Part shown: positions 44,793-52,563 of the stretch, piece after piece
Layout of the letters: every line of letters starts with the position of its first letter
Numbering within the stretch: position 1 is the first letter of the stretch
Assembly (NCBI GenBank): GCA_038238115.1
Contig: JBBRYB010000022.1
Coordinates: 1 to 56,737, forward strand
Length of the DNA stretch: 56,737 bases
Reading direction: 5' to 3'
DNA from: JBBRYB01 sp038238115
Lineage (GTDB): Bacteria; Actinomycetota; Actinomycetes; Propionibacteriales; Nocardioidaceae
Translations under genes and position numbers: made by a program
Notes under the pieces: generated by a model
What the model was told of the DNA's origin: nothing
Databases searched by the model: none
Seen by the model: the letters and a program-made list of their open reading frames with translations, nothing else

Positions 44793-45519
44793 CCCGCACC
44801 TCCCCATCGCGCATCTCGAGGCGCCGATCGGCTCGCTCAGCAACCTGAGGATTGTGGGTGACCGTCAGCACGGCCGTGCCTTCGTCACGTAGCTCGGCGA
44901 TCAGGTCGAGGATGCCGACGGCGGTCGCCTCGTCGAGCTCGCCGGTGGGCTCGTCGGTGAGCAACAGTCGCGGCCTGGGGGCGACCGCGAGGGCGATCGC
45001 CACCCGCTGGTTCTCCCCGCCCGAGAGCTGGGCGGCGCGGTGGTGGCGCCGCTCGGTCAGACCGACATGCGCCACAAGCTCGTCGACGCGCTGCCGGACC
45101 TCGCCGGCCCGGCGGCCGTCGAGGCGCAGCGGCAGGGCTATGTTGCCGGCCACGTCGAGGAGCGGATGGAGGTTGTCACGCTGCATCACCAGACCGATGC
45201 CCCGGCGGCGTACGCGAGCACGTTCAGCCGGCGAGAGACGCGTCAGGTCCCGTCCGTCGATCATCACTGAGCCGCCGCTCGGCTCCACCAGCCCGGCGAG
45301 GATGTGGACCAGAGTGCTCTTGCCGCTGCCCGAAGGCCCCATCAGCGTGGTCCACGACCCTGCTTCGAGCGCCAGCTCGGCACCGCGCAGCGCCACCGTC
45401 TCCACCTCGGTCTCGCGATAGATCTTGTACAGGCCACGAGCCTCGATGGCGGGACCCGAGACCGCGCGGGGGGAGGTCGCCCGACCCGATCGGGCGGTCT
45501 CGGGGTCGCTCTGAGTCAC
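44782..45519 (-). CDS. ABC transporter ATP-binding protein (LolD/MacB type) 1
   Basis: 245 residues from GTG 45519, chosen because it lies 19 bases after the upstream stop with GGACGGTGG between; longer starts run into that gene. Motifs: GPSGSGKST, Q-loop GLVMQRDNLHP, signature LSGGENQRVAIALAV, Walker B LLLTDEPTGELD, THNPQV. It pairs with the second ATPase and the large permease. Two different ATPases for one fused permease is an unusual arrangement; they may form a heterodimer. Confidence 0.9.
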   Translation of the reverse strand: MTQSDPETARSGRATSPRAVSGPAIEARGLYKIYRETEVETVALRGAELALEAGSWTTLMGPSGSGKSTLVHILAGLVEPSGGSVMIDGRDLTRLSPAERARVRRRGIGLVMQRDNLHPLLDVAGNIALPLRLDGRRAGEVRQRVDELVAHVGLTERRHHRAAQLSGGENQRVAIALAVAPRPRLLLTDEPTGELDEATAVGILDLIAELRDEGTAVLTVTHNPQVAERADRRLEMRDGEVRDAG

Positions 45520-45538
45520 GCGGGCCGGGCCACCGTCC

Positions 45539-46351
45539 CTACTGGACAAGGCTCGACACCTCATGGTGCCCGCCTTGGTGGAGGTCGGCGTGCACGAATC
45601 CAACGCCGGGCGCGAACCATTTGCGTTCGTGCTTGGTGGGGTCGAGCGGGTTGATGTCACGGGTGACCACCACATGGCTGTACGTCCCGGACGGCAGTTT
45701 GATCGAGGCGTTGGTCTGCAGGACCGTCGCCGTGTCCTCGGCGATGCCCGGACGGTACTCCTGCCGGTAGTGATCGCTCGTCCTCGAACTGGCCTCCATC
45801 ACGATGCCCGGAAGCGCATGGTCGACTCCTGCCTCCCAGGTGCCATCGGTGTTGGTGACAACGCCGTTGGCGTATTCGGCCGTGTTCTCGCCGAAGTACC
45901 ACACGTTGCCCAAGCTGTCCTGGGCATACCAGTCAGTGGTCTTCTCGACGAGCGAGTGATTCTGGGTGACGATGTCGCTGATCACCAGGCACTTGACGCC
46001 CATGACCGTCTTGTTCTGCTTCAGGACCGCATATCGGGTTGACGTCGGGACGCCGTCGCGGGTCCCCTTGTAGATGTGCGTCGTCCCGGGCTTCAGCGGG
46101 AAGTAGCGGTTGTCGACAGTTGTCGAGAACTGGCTCGGCACGATCTTTGGCCGATAGTTCCGCCCGGTCGTCACCGGAGCGGTGGTCGCCGGCGAGACGG
46201 CACCTGTTCTCGAGGTGCTGGGCGTACTGGATGTCGGCTTCCCCGCCTGGGAACTCGAGCTGCAGCCGCCCAGGGCCAGCAGGGACGCTAGCCCGGTCAC
46301 GGCCGCTCCGGCCAACGCGCCACGGGTTCGGCTGAAATGTGTCGTGATCAC
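45539..46351 (-). CDS. Lipoprotein linked to the ABC exporter
   Basis: 270 residues from GTG 46351, placed by AGGAG eight bases upstream; the longer frame continues into an IS3 remnant. A lipobox ends LALGGCSSSS (Cys about 31), followed by a Thr/Ser-rich linker. The mature part shows FPLKPGTTHIYKGTRDGVPT, then VISDIVTQNHSLVEKTTDWYAQ and VTRDINPLDPTKHERKWFAPGVGFV, a beta-rich unassigned family that I have seen as secreted actinobacterial proteins. It may be the substrate or periplasmic partner of the transporter encoded downstream. Confidence 0.7.
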   Translation of the reverse strand: MITTHFSRTRGALAGAAVTGLASLLALGGCSSSSQAGKPTSSTPSTSRTGAVSPATTAPVTTGRNYRPKIVPSQFSTTVDNRYFPLKPGTTHIYKGTRDGVPTSTRYAVLKQNKTVMGVKCLVISDIVTQNHSLVEKTTDWYAQDSLGNVWYFGENTAEYANGVVTNTDGTWEAGVDHALPGIVMEASSRTSDHYRQEYRPGIAEDTATVLQTNASIKLPSGTYSHVVVTRDINPLDPTKHERKWFAPGVGFVHADLHQGGHHEVSSLVQ

Positions 46352-46399
46352 GGTTCTGCTCCTTCGAGTTGTGAGCGACTCGTTCCGAGTCTGCGCCGG

Positions 46400-46700
46400 C
46401 CACGCTGATAGCACGCTGAAGACCGTTCCGACGTCACCACGGAGGAGGGAGGCGGCCGGGCTCGCTGGCGGCGTGTGGTGGGGCGCTTGGGGACCCGGAT
46501 CTCCTTCGCGGTCTCGGCGCTGGTCGCAGCACGCCGCCCGAGCAACCTGCTGCTGACGGATCCAGTCCCGCAGCGTCTCGGCGTTCATCCCCAACCGCGT
46601 CGAGACGGCCTTGATCGCCGCCCACTCGGGCAGTCGCCGCAGTGGTCGAGACCAACGGACCGCCTTGGGTCGGGGGCCAGGGTCGTACTCACGGTTCTGC
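46400..46700 (-). pseudogene. IS3-family OrfA remnant
   Basis: The minus strand reads RLGMNAETLRDWIRQQQV in one frame, then TSAETAKEIRVPKRPTTRRQ in another: the helix-turn-helix and leucine-zipper start of an IS3 OrfA. No OrfB is present. It ends about 50 bases before the lipoprotein start, and its insertion may have set the upstream limit of that operon. Confidence 0.6.
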
Positions 46701-46894
46701 CTTGACGCCCCGCCCCTGCGAAAATCGGCCGACGTGGGTGGCTGGCCGCCGGCAGCGCGAACCAGGTTCTAGCTGTTGCCATATAAGCAAGTCGAGTTCA
46801 ACAATGGCAAGACAGTCCAATATCGTCGGTCGACAAGGCGGCTTCAGGCCCGCCGTCGGCCACGAGGTACCGCTTCGCAGCGGGAGGAGATCTC

Positions 46895-48352
46895 ATGTTC
46901 GTCAACCGGATGCCTCGCTACGAGGTGCTCAGCGAGGATGCCCTCGAGACCATCGACGAGGGATGGGAGCGGCTGGCGACGCAGATTGGTGTGCAGTTCG
47001 ACCATCCGCAGGCGATCGACCTTTTCCGTCAAGCCGGCCAGACGGTGGACGGAGACGTGGTTCGGTTCGAGCCCGGATTTCTGCGCGAGCAGGCGGCGAA
47101 GGCGCCGGCGGAGTTCGTCCTGCGGGCGCGCAACCGCGAGCGTGACCTCGTCATCGGTGGCAACTCCATGGTCTTCGGTCCCGCGAACGGTCCGCCGTTC
47201 GTGCGGGTCGACGGTGAGCGCCGGGAGGGAACCATGGCCGACCTCGAAAAGCTGCTGATGATGGTCCAGGTCACTGACGCGCTGGACACACCGGGGCGCA
47301 ACATCCTTGAGCCCAACGACGTCCCCCTCGACATCCGGCACCTGGTCCGGGCTCTGGCAGCAACCCGGTTGACCGACCGGGTCTGGTCGGGTGAGCCGTC
47401 GTCCGAGGTGGCCGCAGGCGACTGCATCAAGATCGCGGAGATCTTGCACGGTGGACGCGCAAGCATCGAGCGTGAGCCGGTGATGTTCGCAAATATCAAC
47501 GTCAACTCGCCGCTCCACTTTGATGTTCGGATGCTCGACGGTTTGCTCGCGTACGCCGAGGCGGGGCAGGCGATCATCGTCACCCCGTTCCTGTTGATGG
47601 GCGCGATGGCGCCGGTGACCGTGCCGGCGGCGCTCGTGCAGCAGACGGCCGAGGCGCTCGCCGGCATCGCGCTGGTTCAGCTCGTCCGGCCGGGCACGCC
47701 ATGCGTCATGGGGTCATTCCTGTCCGCCGTAGACATGAAATCCGGCTCGCCGTCGTTCGGAGGACCCGAGTCGGCCATCGGCCTCTGCGCATCCGGCCAG
47801 ATTGCCCGGCGGCTCCACCTACCATGGCGTTCGGGCGGTGGCACCCTCACCGCCAGCCAGATCGTCGACTTCCAGGCCGGCTACGAGGCGTTCAACACCG
47901 TGACCGCCGCATTCCTGGCGGGTGCCAATGTCTGCTGGCAGTCCGCCGGCTGGTTGGAGGGCGGGCTGGTCACGTCGTTCGAGAAGTTCGCCGCGGACTG
48001 CGAGATCCTTGACTTGCTCCGTCACCAGTTCACGCCGATGGACGTCGACGAGGAGAGCCTGGCCTACGACGCCCACGTGGAGGTCGGCCAAGGCGGTCAC
48101 TTCTTCGGGACGGAGCACACATTGGAGCGCTTCCGCGACTGCTTCTGGCGACCTACCATCGCGTCCACCGAGAACTTCGAGCGATGGACCCGAAATGGGT
48201 CGATGGACCACGCTCAGCGATCCAACACCCGCTGGAAGTCGATGTTGGAGAGCTACCAGCGACCACCCTTGGACGACGCGGTCGAGGGTGAGCTGGTCGA
48301 GTTCGTCGAGCGACGGGCTCGCGAGCTCGGCGATCCGATATCCCTGCGGTAG
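46895..48352 (+). CDS. Trimethylamine methyltransferase (MttB) family protein, non-pyrrolysine
   Basis: 485 residues. The MttB-type TIM-barrel fold is indicated by GWERLATQIGVQFDHPQAIDLF, VQVTDALDTPGRNIL, VMFANINVNSPLHFDVRMLDGLLAYAEAGQ, LLMGAMAPVTVPAALVQQTAEALAGI and YDAHVEVGQGGHFFGTEHTLERFR. The frame contains no amber codon, so it is a non-pyrrolysine member like glycine betaine or carnitine demethylases of that superfamily. The partner corrinoid protein and reactivator are not encoded nearby. An IclR regulator follows. The substrate is unknown; quaternary amines are a reasonable guess. Confidence 0.88.
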   Translation: MFVNRMPRYEVLSEDALETIDEGWERLATQIGVQFDHPQAIDLFRQAGQTVDGDVVRFEPGFLREQAAKAPAEFVLRARNRERDLVIGGNSMVFGPANGPPFVRVDGERREGTMADLEKLLMMVQVTDALDTPGRNILEPNDVPLDIRHLVRALAATRLTDRVWSGEPSSEVAAGDCIKIAEILHGGRASIEREPVMFANINVNSPLHFDVRMLDGLLAYAEAGQAIIVTPFLLMGAMAPVTVPAALVQQTAEALAGIALVQLVRPGTPCVMGSFLSAVDMKSGSPSFGGPESAIGLCASGQIARRLHLPWRSGGGTLTASQIVDFQAGYEAFNTVTAAFLAGANVCWQSAGWLEGGLVTSFEKFAADCEILDLLRHQFTPMDVDEESLAYDAHVEVGQGGHFFGTEHTLERFRDCFWRPTIASTENFERWTRNGSMDHAQRSNTRWKSMLESYQRPPLDDAVEGELVEFVERRARELGDPISLR

Positions 48353-48401
48353 TTGCGACCAACGCTGCCATGATGGCGACCACAGTGACGACATCACGAC
48401 G

Positions 48402-49190
48402 ATGCGTGTACGGGATGAGGAGATGACCTCGCGGTACGGCGGTCGAGCCCGTCCGGTCGGCACTGTCCAACGTGCGATCGCGATCCTGCATGCGCTGGCC
48501 GACTCGTCATGCGACTTGGGCAACAGCGAGATAGCGCGCCGAACGGGCATCAACGAGAGCACCGTGTCGCGGCTGCTGTCGACCTTGCTCAGTGACGAGC
48601 TGGTAAGCCGCGTGGAGGCGACGGGATACTTTCGGCTCGGTCCACGGTTGGTCGAGTTCGGCAACGCCGCCCTGGCGCGCGTCGACATGCGAGACAGGTT
48701 CCGGCCGCACTTAGAGGCGCTGACCCGAGCCACCGGAGAAACGTCCACCTTGTCGGTGCCCTACCAAGGGGGCACCATCACTGTCGACTTCGTTCAGACC
48801 CTGTCTTCGGTACGCAGCGTGGCAGAGGTGGGACGGCCGAGCGTCGCGCACGCAACCGCCACCGGCAAGATCTTCCTCGCCTACACAGATGCCGTCCCAC
48901 CGACGAAACTGGCGTCGTACACCAACCGGACGATCACTGATCCGCAAATCCTGGACAGCCAAGTCAAGTCGATCCGGCAGCGCGGTTGGGCCCAAGCGAT
49001 CGGCGAACGTGAAGTCGGACTCAATGCCGTCGCAGGTCCGATCCTGTCCCCGACCGGCCTCACGGCCATCCTCGGTGTCCAGGGGCCTGCCCAGCGGTTC
49101 GGCCCGAAGGCGATGCGCAGCGCCGCGGAAGAGCTGCGCTCGCACTGTCTGGCGCTCTCCAGCCCCACCAGGAAGCCGCGCGATGAGTGA
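48402..49190 (+). CDS. IclR-family transcriptional regulator
   Basis: About 262 residues. ATG 48402 or ATG 48423 (just after GGATGAGG) are the possible starts. The N-terminal winged helix is VQRAIAILHALADSSCDLG, IARRTGINESTVSRLLSTL; the effector domain carries VGRPSVAHATATGKIFLAY, then GWAQAIGEREVGLNAVAGPI. IclR proteins bind small carboxylates or aromatics. It follows the MttB-like gene by 50 bases in the same direction, so it probably controls methylamine-type catabolism here. Confidence 0.9.
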   Translation: MRVRDEEMTSRYGGRARPVGTVQRAIAILHALADSSCDLGNSEIARRTGINESTVSRLLSTLLSDELVSRVEATGYFRLGPRLVEFGNAALARVDMRDRFRPHLEALTRATGETSTLSVPYQGGTITVDFVQTLSSVRSVAEVGRPSVAHATATGKIFLAYTDAVPPTKLASYTNRTITDPQILDSQVKSIRQRGWAQAIGEREVGLNAVAGPILSPTGLTAILGVQGPAQRFGPKAMRSAAEELRSHCLALSSPTRKPRDE

Positions 49191-49296
49191 GACGGACCTG
49201 CATGCTGTCGATGCGCTGACAGTTCGAGCGGCTCAGCAGCCGGGACCTCTCACCATGGAGTCTCATCGTGCCCATCGCCTCGCGCCGCTGCGATGA
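49183..49296 (+). CDS. Small open frame after the IclR gene, possibly truncated
   Basis: 37 codons overlapping the IclR stop (ATGAGTGA). Translation MSETDLHAVDALTVRAAQQP then GPLTMESHRAHRLAPLR. No recognised domain. It could be the beginning of a once longer downstream gene in the amine catabolic cluster. Confidence 0.25.
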   Translation: MSETDLHAVDALTVRAAQQPGPLTMESHRAHRLAPLR

Positions 49297-49485
49297 GCAC
49301 CGTTGCGTCCGATAACTGGCACCAGACCCTGCGTGCCGGGTCACCTTGTGATCACCCTATGGAGTCTGCTTCTGGAAAATCTGCCGACCGCGGCAGTCGC
49401 TCGCGCCACAGAACTTGACCTCTTGCCGTCGAGTGACTATGAGGTATAAGACGGGGATCCGCAAACCCGGGAGGGAGGCCCAAGA

Positions 49486-50403
49486 GTGGGCTCGTCAATC
49501 AGATCCAGGCGGCGTTTTGGCAGGGCGATCACGGTGGGAGCGGTCCTTGCAGTCGTAGCCGCGACCGTCCCGGTGACCACTTCCTTGGCCGCGTTCCCCG
49601 GTCGCAACGGCAAGATCGCCTACTACGCGTACGACGGGAACGACTACGAGATCTACACGATCAATCCAGACGGCTCCGGGAGGCACCGGGTCACCGACAA
49701 CACCACCGACGACTACGATCCGGCGTGGTCCCCGGACGGGAAGCGGATCGCCTACACCGGTTATGACGGGAACGACTACGAGATCTACACGATCAGGCCC
49801 GACGGTGGCGGAAGGCACCGAGTCACAGACAACACGACCGACGACTACGGGCCTTCGTGGTCCCCGGGCGGGAAACGGATCGCCTACTACGGTTATGACG
49901 GGAACGACTACGAGATCTACACGATCGGACCCGACGGTGGCGGAAGGCGTCAGGTCACCGACAACACGACCGGCGACTTCAATCCTGCGTGGTCCCCGAA
50001 CGGGAAGCGGATCGCCTACGAGGGTGATGACGGGGCCGACTACGAGATCTACACGATCGGGCCCGACGGCGGCGGAAGGAAGAGAGTCACCGACAACACC
50101 ACCGGCGACTTCAATCCTTCGTGGTCCCCGGGCGGGAAGCGGATCGCTTACGAGGGTGATGACGGTACCGACGTCGAGATCTACACGATCGGTCCCGACG
50201 GCGGCGGAAGGCGTCAGGTCACCGACAACACGACCGACGACTACGATGCCGCGTGGTCCCCGAACGGGAAGCGGATCGCCTACGACGGATATGACGGCAC
50301 CGACTACGAGATCTACACGATCGGGCCCGACGGCGGCGGAAGGAAGAGAGTCACCGACAACACCACCGGCGACTACAGGCCAGACTGGGGTCGGAAGGCG
50401 TAG
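49486..50403 (+). CDS. Secreted TolB-like six-bladed beta-propeller protein
   Basis: 305 residues from GTG 49486 behind GGGAGGGAGG. A signal peptide (GRAITVGAVLAVVAATVPVTTSLAA) is followed by six PD40/TolB-type units of exactly 44 residues: IAY..YDGNDYEIYTI, PDGGGR, VTDNTT, WSPGGKR. Six blades match a complete TolB-like propeller. Repeats are almost identical in DNA and protein (132-base period from 49615), which suggests recent expansion. Ligand unknown; related propellers bind peptides, sugars or metals outside the cell. No neighbour gives a clue. Confidence 0.88.
   Translation: MGSSIRSRRRFGRAITVGAVLAVVAATVPVTTSLAAFPGRNGKIAYYAYDGNDYEIYTINPDGSGRHRVTDNTTDDYDPAWSPDGKRIAYTGYDGNDYEIYTIRPDGGGRHRVTDNTTDDYGPSWSPGGKRIAYYGYDGNDYEIYTIGPDGGGRRQVTDNTTGDFNPAWSPNGKRIAYEGDDGADYEIYTIGPDGGGRKRVTDNTTGDFNPSWSPGGKRIAYEGDDGTDVEIYTIGPDGGGRRQVTDNTTDDYDAAWSPNGKRIAYDGYDGTDYEIYTIGPDGGGRKRVTDNTTGDYRPDWGRKA
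49615..50400 (+). repeat. Six tandem 132-base repeats in the propeller gene
   Basis: ATC (Ile) codons that open each unit lie at 49615, 49747, 49879, 50011, 50143 and 50275, exactly 132 bases apart. Units are highly similar; the last is 126 bases. They encode one propeller blade each. Confidence 0.9.
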
Positions 50404-50414
50404 CCACCGATCGA

Positions 50415-50453
50415 CGCAGCATCCCCGCATGCTCGACATGCGGGGATGCTGCG
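50415..50453 (+). terminator. Strong hairpin after the propeller gene
   Basis: Seventeen-base-pair perfect stem CGCAGCATCCCCGCATG with loop CTCGA. It starts 12 bases after the stop codon. A T-run is missing, but the stem is strong enough to act as a terminator or mRNA 3' cap. Confidence 0.7.
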
Positions 50454-50945
50454 CCCCACGGAAGAGCCTTGCGGAGGGTGCCGTCAATGCGGCGTAAATG
50501 TCGCACGTTTCCAACGCTCACCGTGGTGGTGCCAAAGGTGGCCACACGTGGTGGCTGGGGTCGGGGCTAGCACGGCGCGTTGTGGCCATCCAACGAAAGC
50601 ACGCTCTAACTTCGGGGGTTTTGTCTGCACGAACGACCTGCTCTGATATCAGGACGGCCGCATGGGACGAGCTCGAAGCCGGTCCCCGCAGCAGGGGCCG
50701 AGCCGTGTCTCACCATCACCGCGGCTTGCCGACGTGGTCGAGGTCGGTCACCTCGACCAGATGTTTCCTTGCCCTCCGTGACGCGGGTGCGATGGCCGTG
50801 GATCCTCGTCTCCTGATGACAACAGACCATGGCCATCATGGTCGACTGGGCTATGGACTGCCCGTCAAGGCGCGTCTACGCTGGCGGCAGGAGTCGGGTT
50901 CGTGCCGACAGGTTGTCCGCGGTGACCTGACTGTGGAGGTCGACC
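50454..50945. other. Region upstream of the RiPP-like locus
   Basis: About 490 bases. An open frame crosses it but its translation is His/Arg-rich and has no domain. The promoter of the following three-gene locus should be here. No repeats seen. Confidence 0.45.
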
Positions 50946-51386
50946 ATGAGTGAGTTCGTTTTCCGTAACCTTTCGGTCAAGGTCTTCCCGGTCGAGGGCG
51001 ACCGGAGCTGCCCGGACGAAACCGTCACCGTTGTCGCGTGCAGCCCGTGCACGGACCTCTGCACCGGCACCTACCGGGTGTGCGACGATCTCTGCACACA
51101 CTTGGAGTCGATCCCGATCGTCGTGGGGCCCTACTGCCGCGGGCCCGGAACAAGCCCGGGCTACGTCGACACCCAAACCGACATCATCCTCCCGGCCGGT
51201 GACGCGGTGACGGAGCTGGCGGCGCTCAAGGAGAGCCTCCGGGTGGCGATGTCGGCTGTGGATGTCGCCGAGCAGAAGGCTCAGAGCGACGAGGGGCTCA
51301 GCGTGACGGACGGGATCGACCGATTGCGCTCCGAGCTGCTCGGCGCGGTGGCCGAGCTCGATGAGTATCGCGGCCAGCTCGAATAG
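50946..51386 (+). CDS. Cys-rich candidate RiPP precursor or accessory protein
   Basis: 146 residues from ATG 50946, GGAGG seven bases upstream. The N-terminal block is MSEFVFRNLSVKVFPVEGD, then a Cys-rich Ser/Thr-bearing segment (VVACSPCTDLCTG, RVCDDLCTH, GPYCRGPG): seven Cys within about 45 residues, with many Thr/Ser nearby. The C-terminal ~65 residues are an acidic helical stretch (LKESLRVAMSAVDVAEQKAQ). The next genes encode a lyase-like protein and a kinase-LanC protein, so this is the likely lanthipeptide-like substrate. It is larger than a usual precursor, and a structural partner role is possible. No leader cleavage site can be named. Confidence 0.6.
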   Translation: MSEFVFRNLSVKVFPVEGDRSCPDETVTVVACSPCTDLCTGTYRVCDDLCTHLESIPIVVGPYCRGPGTSPGYVDTQTDIILPAGDAVTELAALKESLRVAMSAVDVAEQKAQSDEGLSVTDGIDRLRSELLGAVAELDEYRGQLE

Positions 51387-52563
51387 CCGCTACGTCTCGA
51401 CGTCGACGAGGGTGCCGGCGATCGGGCGTGACATCGCCGTCCGCGCGAACCCCTCATATCGTCTGGAGACCTGTGAGTCGTTGCCGAAGGCGACGCGAGC
51501 GCAGCTGTCGACGGTCGTTGCGGCCAAGGATGGTGTCTGCGTCCTGGTAGGAACACCCGGGTCTGCGCTTCCCGCCAAACTTGTGGATGACTCCGGGGCC
51601 AGGTTGTTCGCGACGTTGTCCCGACCCGGCCCGGTCCCCGACGAGGTGGCCCGTGATCAGCTCATGGGGCTTGTCCTTGACGCGGTCTTGGAGGTGGACT
51701 GGGACAACGCATGGGTGTCGGGACCGCTGGCCTACGAGGCGTTGCTAGGACCGAGCGACCCGCCCGAGCCAACCGATCGGTTGAGCCGCCTCTCGTATCA
51801 GGCGATCGCCCGGGCCGAACGCATGCCCTTGGGGCACGAGACCGAGCTCTGTGCGCGCCTCTACGGTTTCGGCCGGTTGCCGCTGTCCCGCCGCTGGATA
51901 CGGTCCTATCCCGGTCCTGACGCCGTGGCGGCCCTGTTTGACCTGGACGCGTTGCATCGTGACTGGGTCATCGGAGGTGGTGAGGGTGGCCGTGTTGACT
52001 GGCTCTCGTTCTCCCGTCGAGGGGGCATGGCTGCAGTAAGGGTCCCCGACCTGCCCTACAAGCTCTACGTGAGTCCGCCCATCGACGCGCTCCCCGCAGT
52101 GCTCCCGGACATCGCTGCGGCGCTGGCGGCGAACGGCGCACCACACTTCAAGGTCGGCGCCAGTGCCGCGGGCCTGCTGCGCCCCGACAAGATCGTGGTC
52201 TACCTGGTTGACGCCGCCGACCTGTGCGTCCACGCTCGGGCCCTGGCGGTCGCACTCGAGGGCGTCGGCCCTCACGGTGTCCCCTTCTCGGCCGAGCTGA
52301 GCGGCGATGGGCTCCTGTCGTGGGGTGGCGACCCGCCTGCTGACGCGGGACCGGTCGGGGGAGGTGTCGAGAGCTGGAGGCTATCGGTGTGCCGGCGTCT
52401 GGCCGAGTACCTCGCGGCGGCGAAGCGGGCACCACTGCGCAGCCTGAGACCGGCCCAGTACGCCCTCGGACGCCTGGCCGCCGACGGCGTCACCTTGCCC
52501 TCGTTCGCGCCTGCCTCCTTGCCGGTGCCCGGCGGCCTCGCGTCCCCCACGGGCATGTCATGA
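51361..52563 (+). CDS. HopA1-like (putative phosphothreonine lyase) lanthipeptide enzyme
   Basis: 400 residues from ATG 51361, overlapping the precursor gene by 26 bases; later starts are possible. The C-terminal half reads YKLYVSPPIDALPAVLPDIAAAL, then HFKVGASAAGLLRPDKIVVYL and RALAVALEGVGPHGVPFSAEL. This recalls the HopA1-type domain used as the separate lyase in class V lanthipeptide pathways (LxmY), where it eliminates phosphate from phospho-Ser/Thr. The N-terminal part is unassigned. It lies between the candidate precursor and the kinase-cyclase, and overlaps the latter (ATGTCATGA). Family call is by weak pattern and context only. Confidence 0.5.
   Translation: MSIAASSNSRYVSTSTRVPAIGRDIAVRANPSYRLETCESLPKATRAQLSTVVAAKDGVCVLVGTPGSALPAKLVDDSGARLFATLSRPGPVPDEVARDQLMGLVLDAVLEVDWDNAWVSGPLAYEALLGPSDPPEPTDRLSRLSYQAIARAERMPLGHETELCARLYGFGRLPLSRRWIRSYPGPDAVAALFDLDALHRDWVIGGGEGGRVDWLSFSRRGGMAAVRVPDLPYKLYVSPPIDALPAVLPDIAAALAANGAPHFKVGASAAGLLRPDKIVVYLVDAADLCVHARALAVALEGVGPHGVPFSAELSGDGLLSWGGDPPADAGPVGGGVESWRLSVCRRLAEYLAAAKRAPLRSLRPAQYALGRLAADGVTLPSFAPASLPVPGGLASPTGMS

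Noticed and set aside
46895..48352. A pyrrolysine-containing MttB
   Set aside because: The frame is continuous with no in-frame TAG and no pylBCD or pylS genes are nearby.
49615..50400. CRISPR-like array
   Set aside because: The repeats are contiguous with no spacers and encode protein blades in one frame.
49495..50514. Long minus-strand frame opposite the propeller gene
   Set aside because: It mirrors the 132-base repeats and has only repetitive Val/Gly/Asp-rich translation; the plus strand has signal peptide, ribosome site and family motifs.
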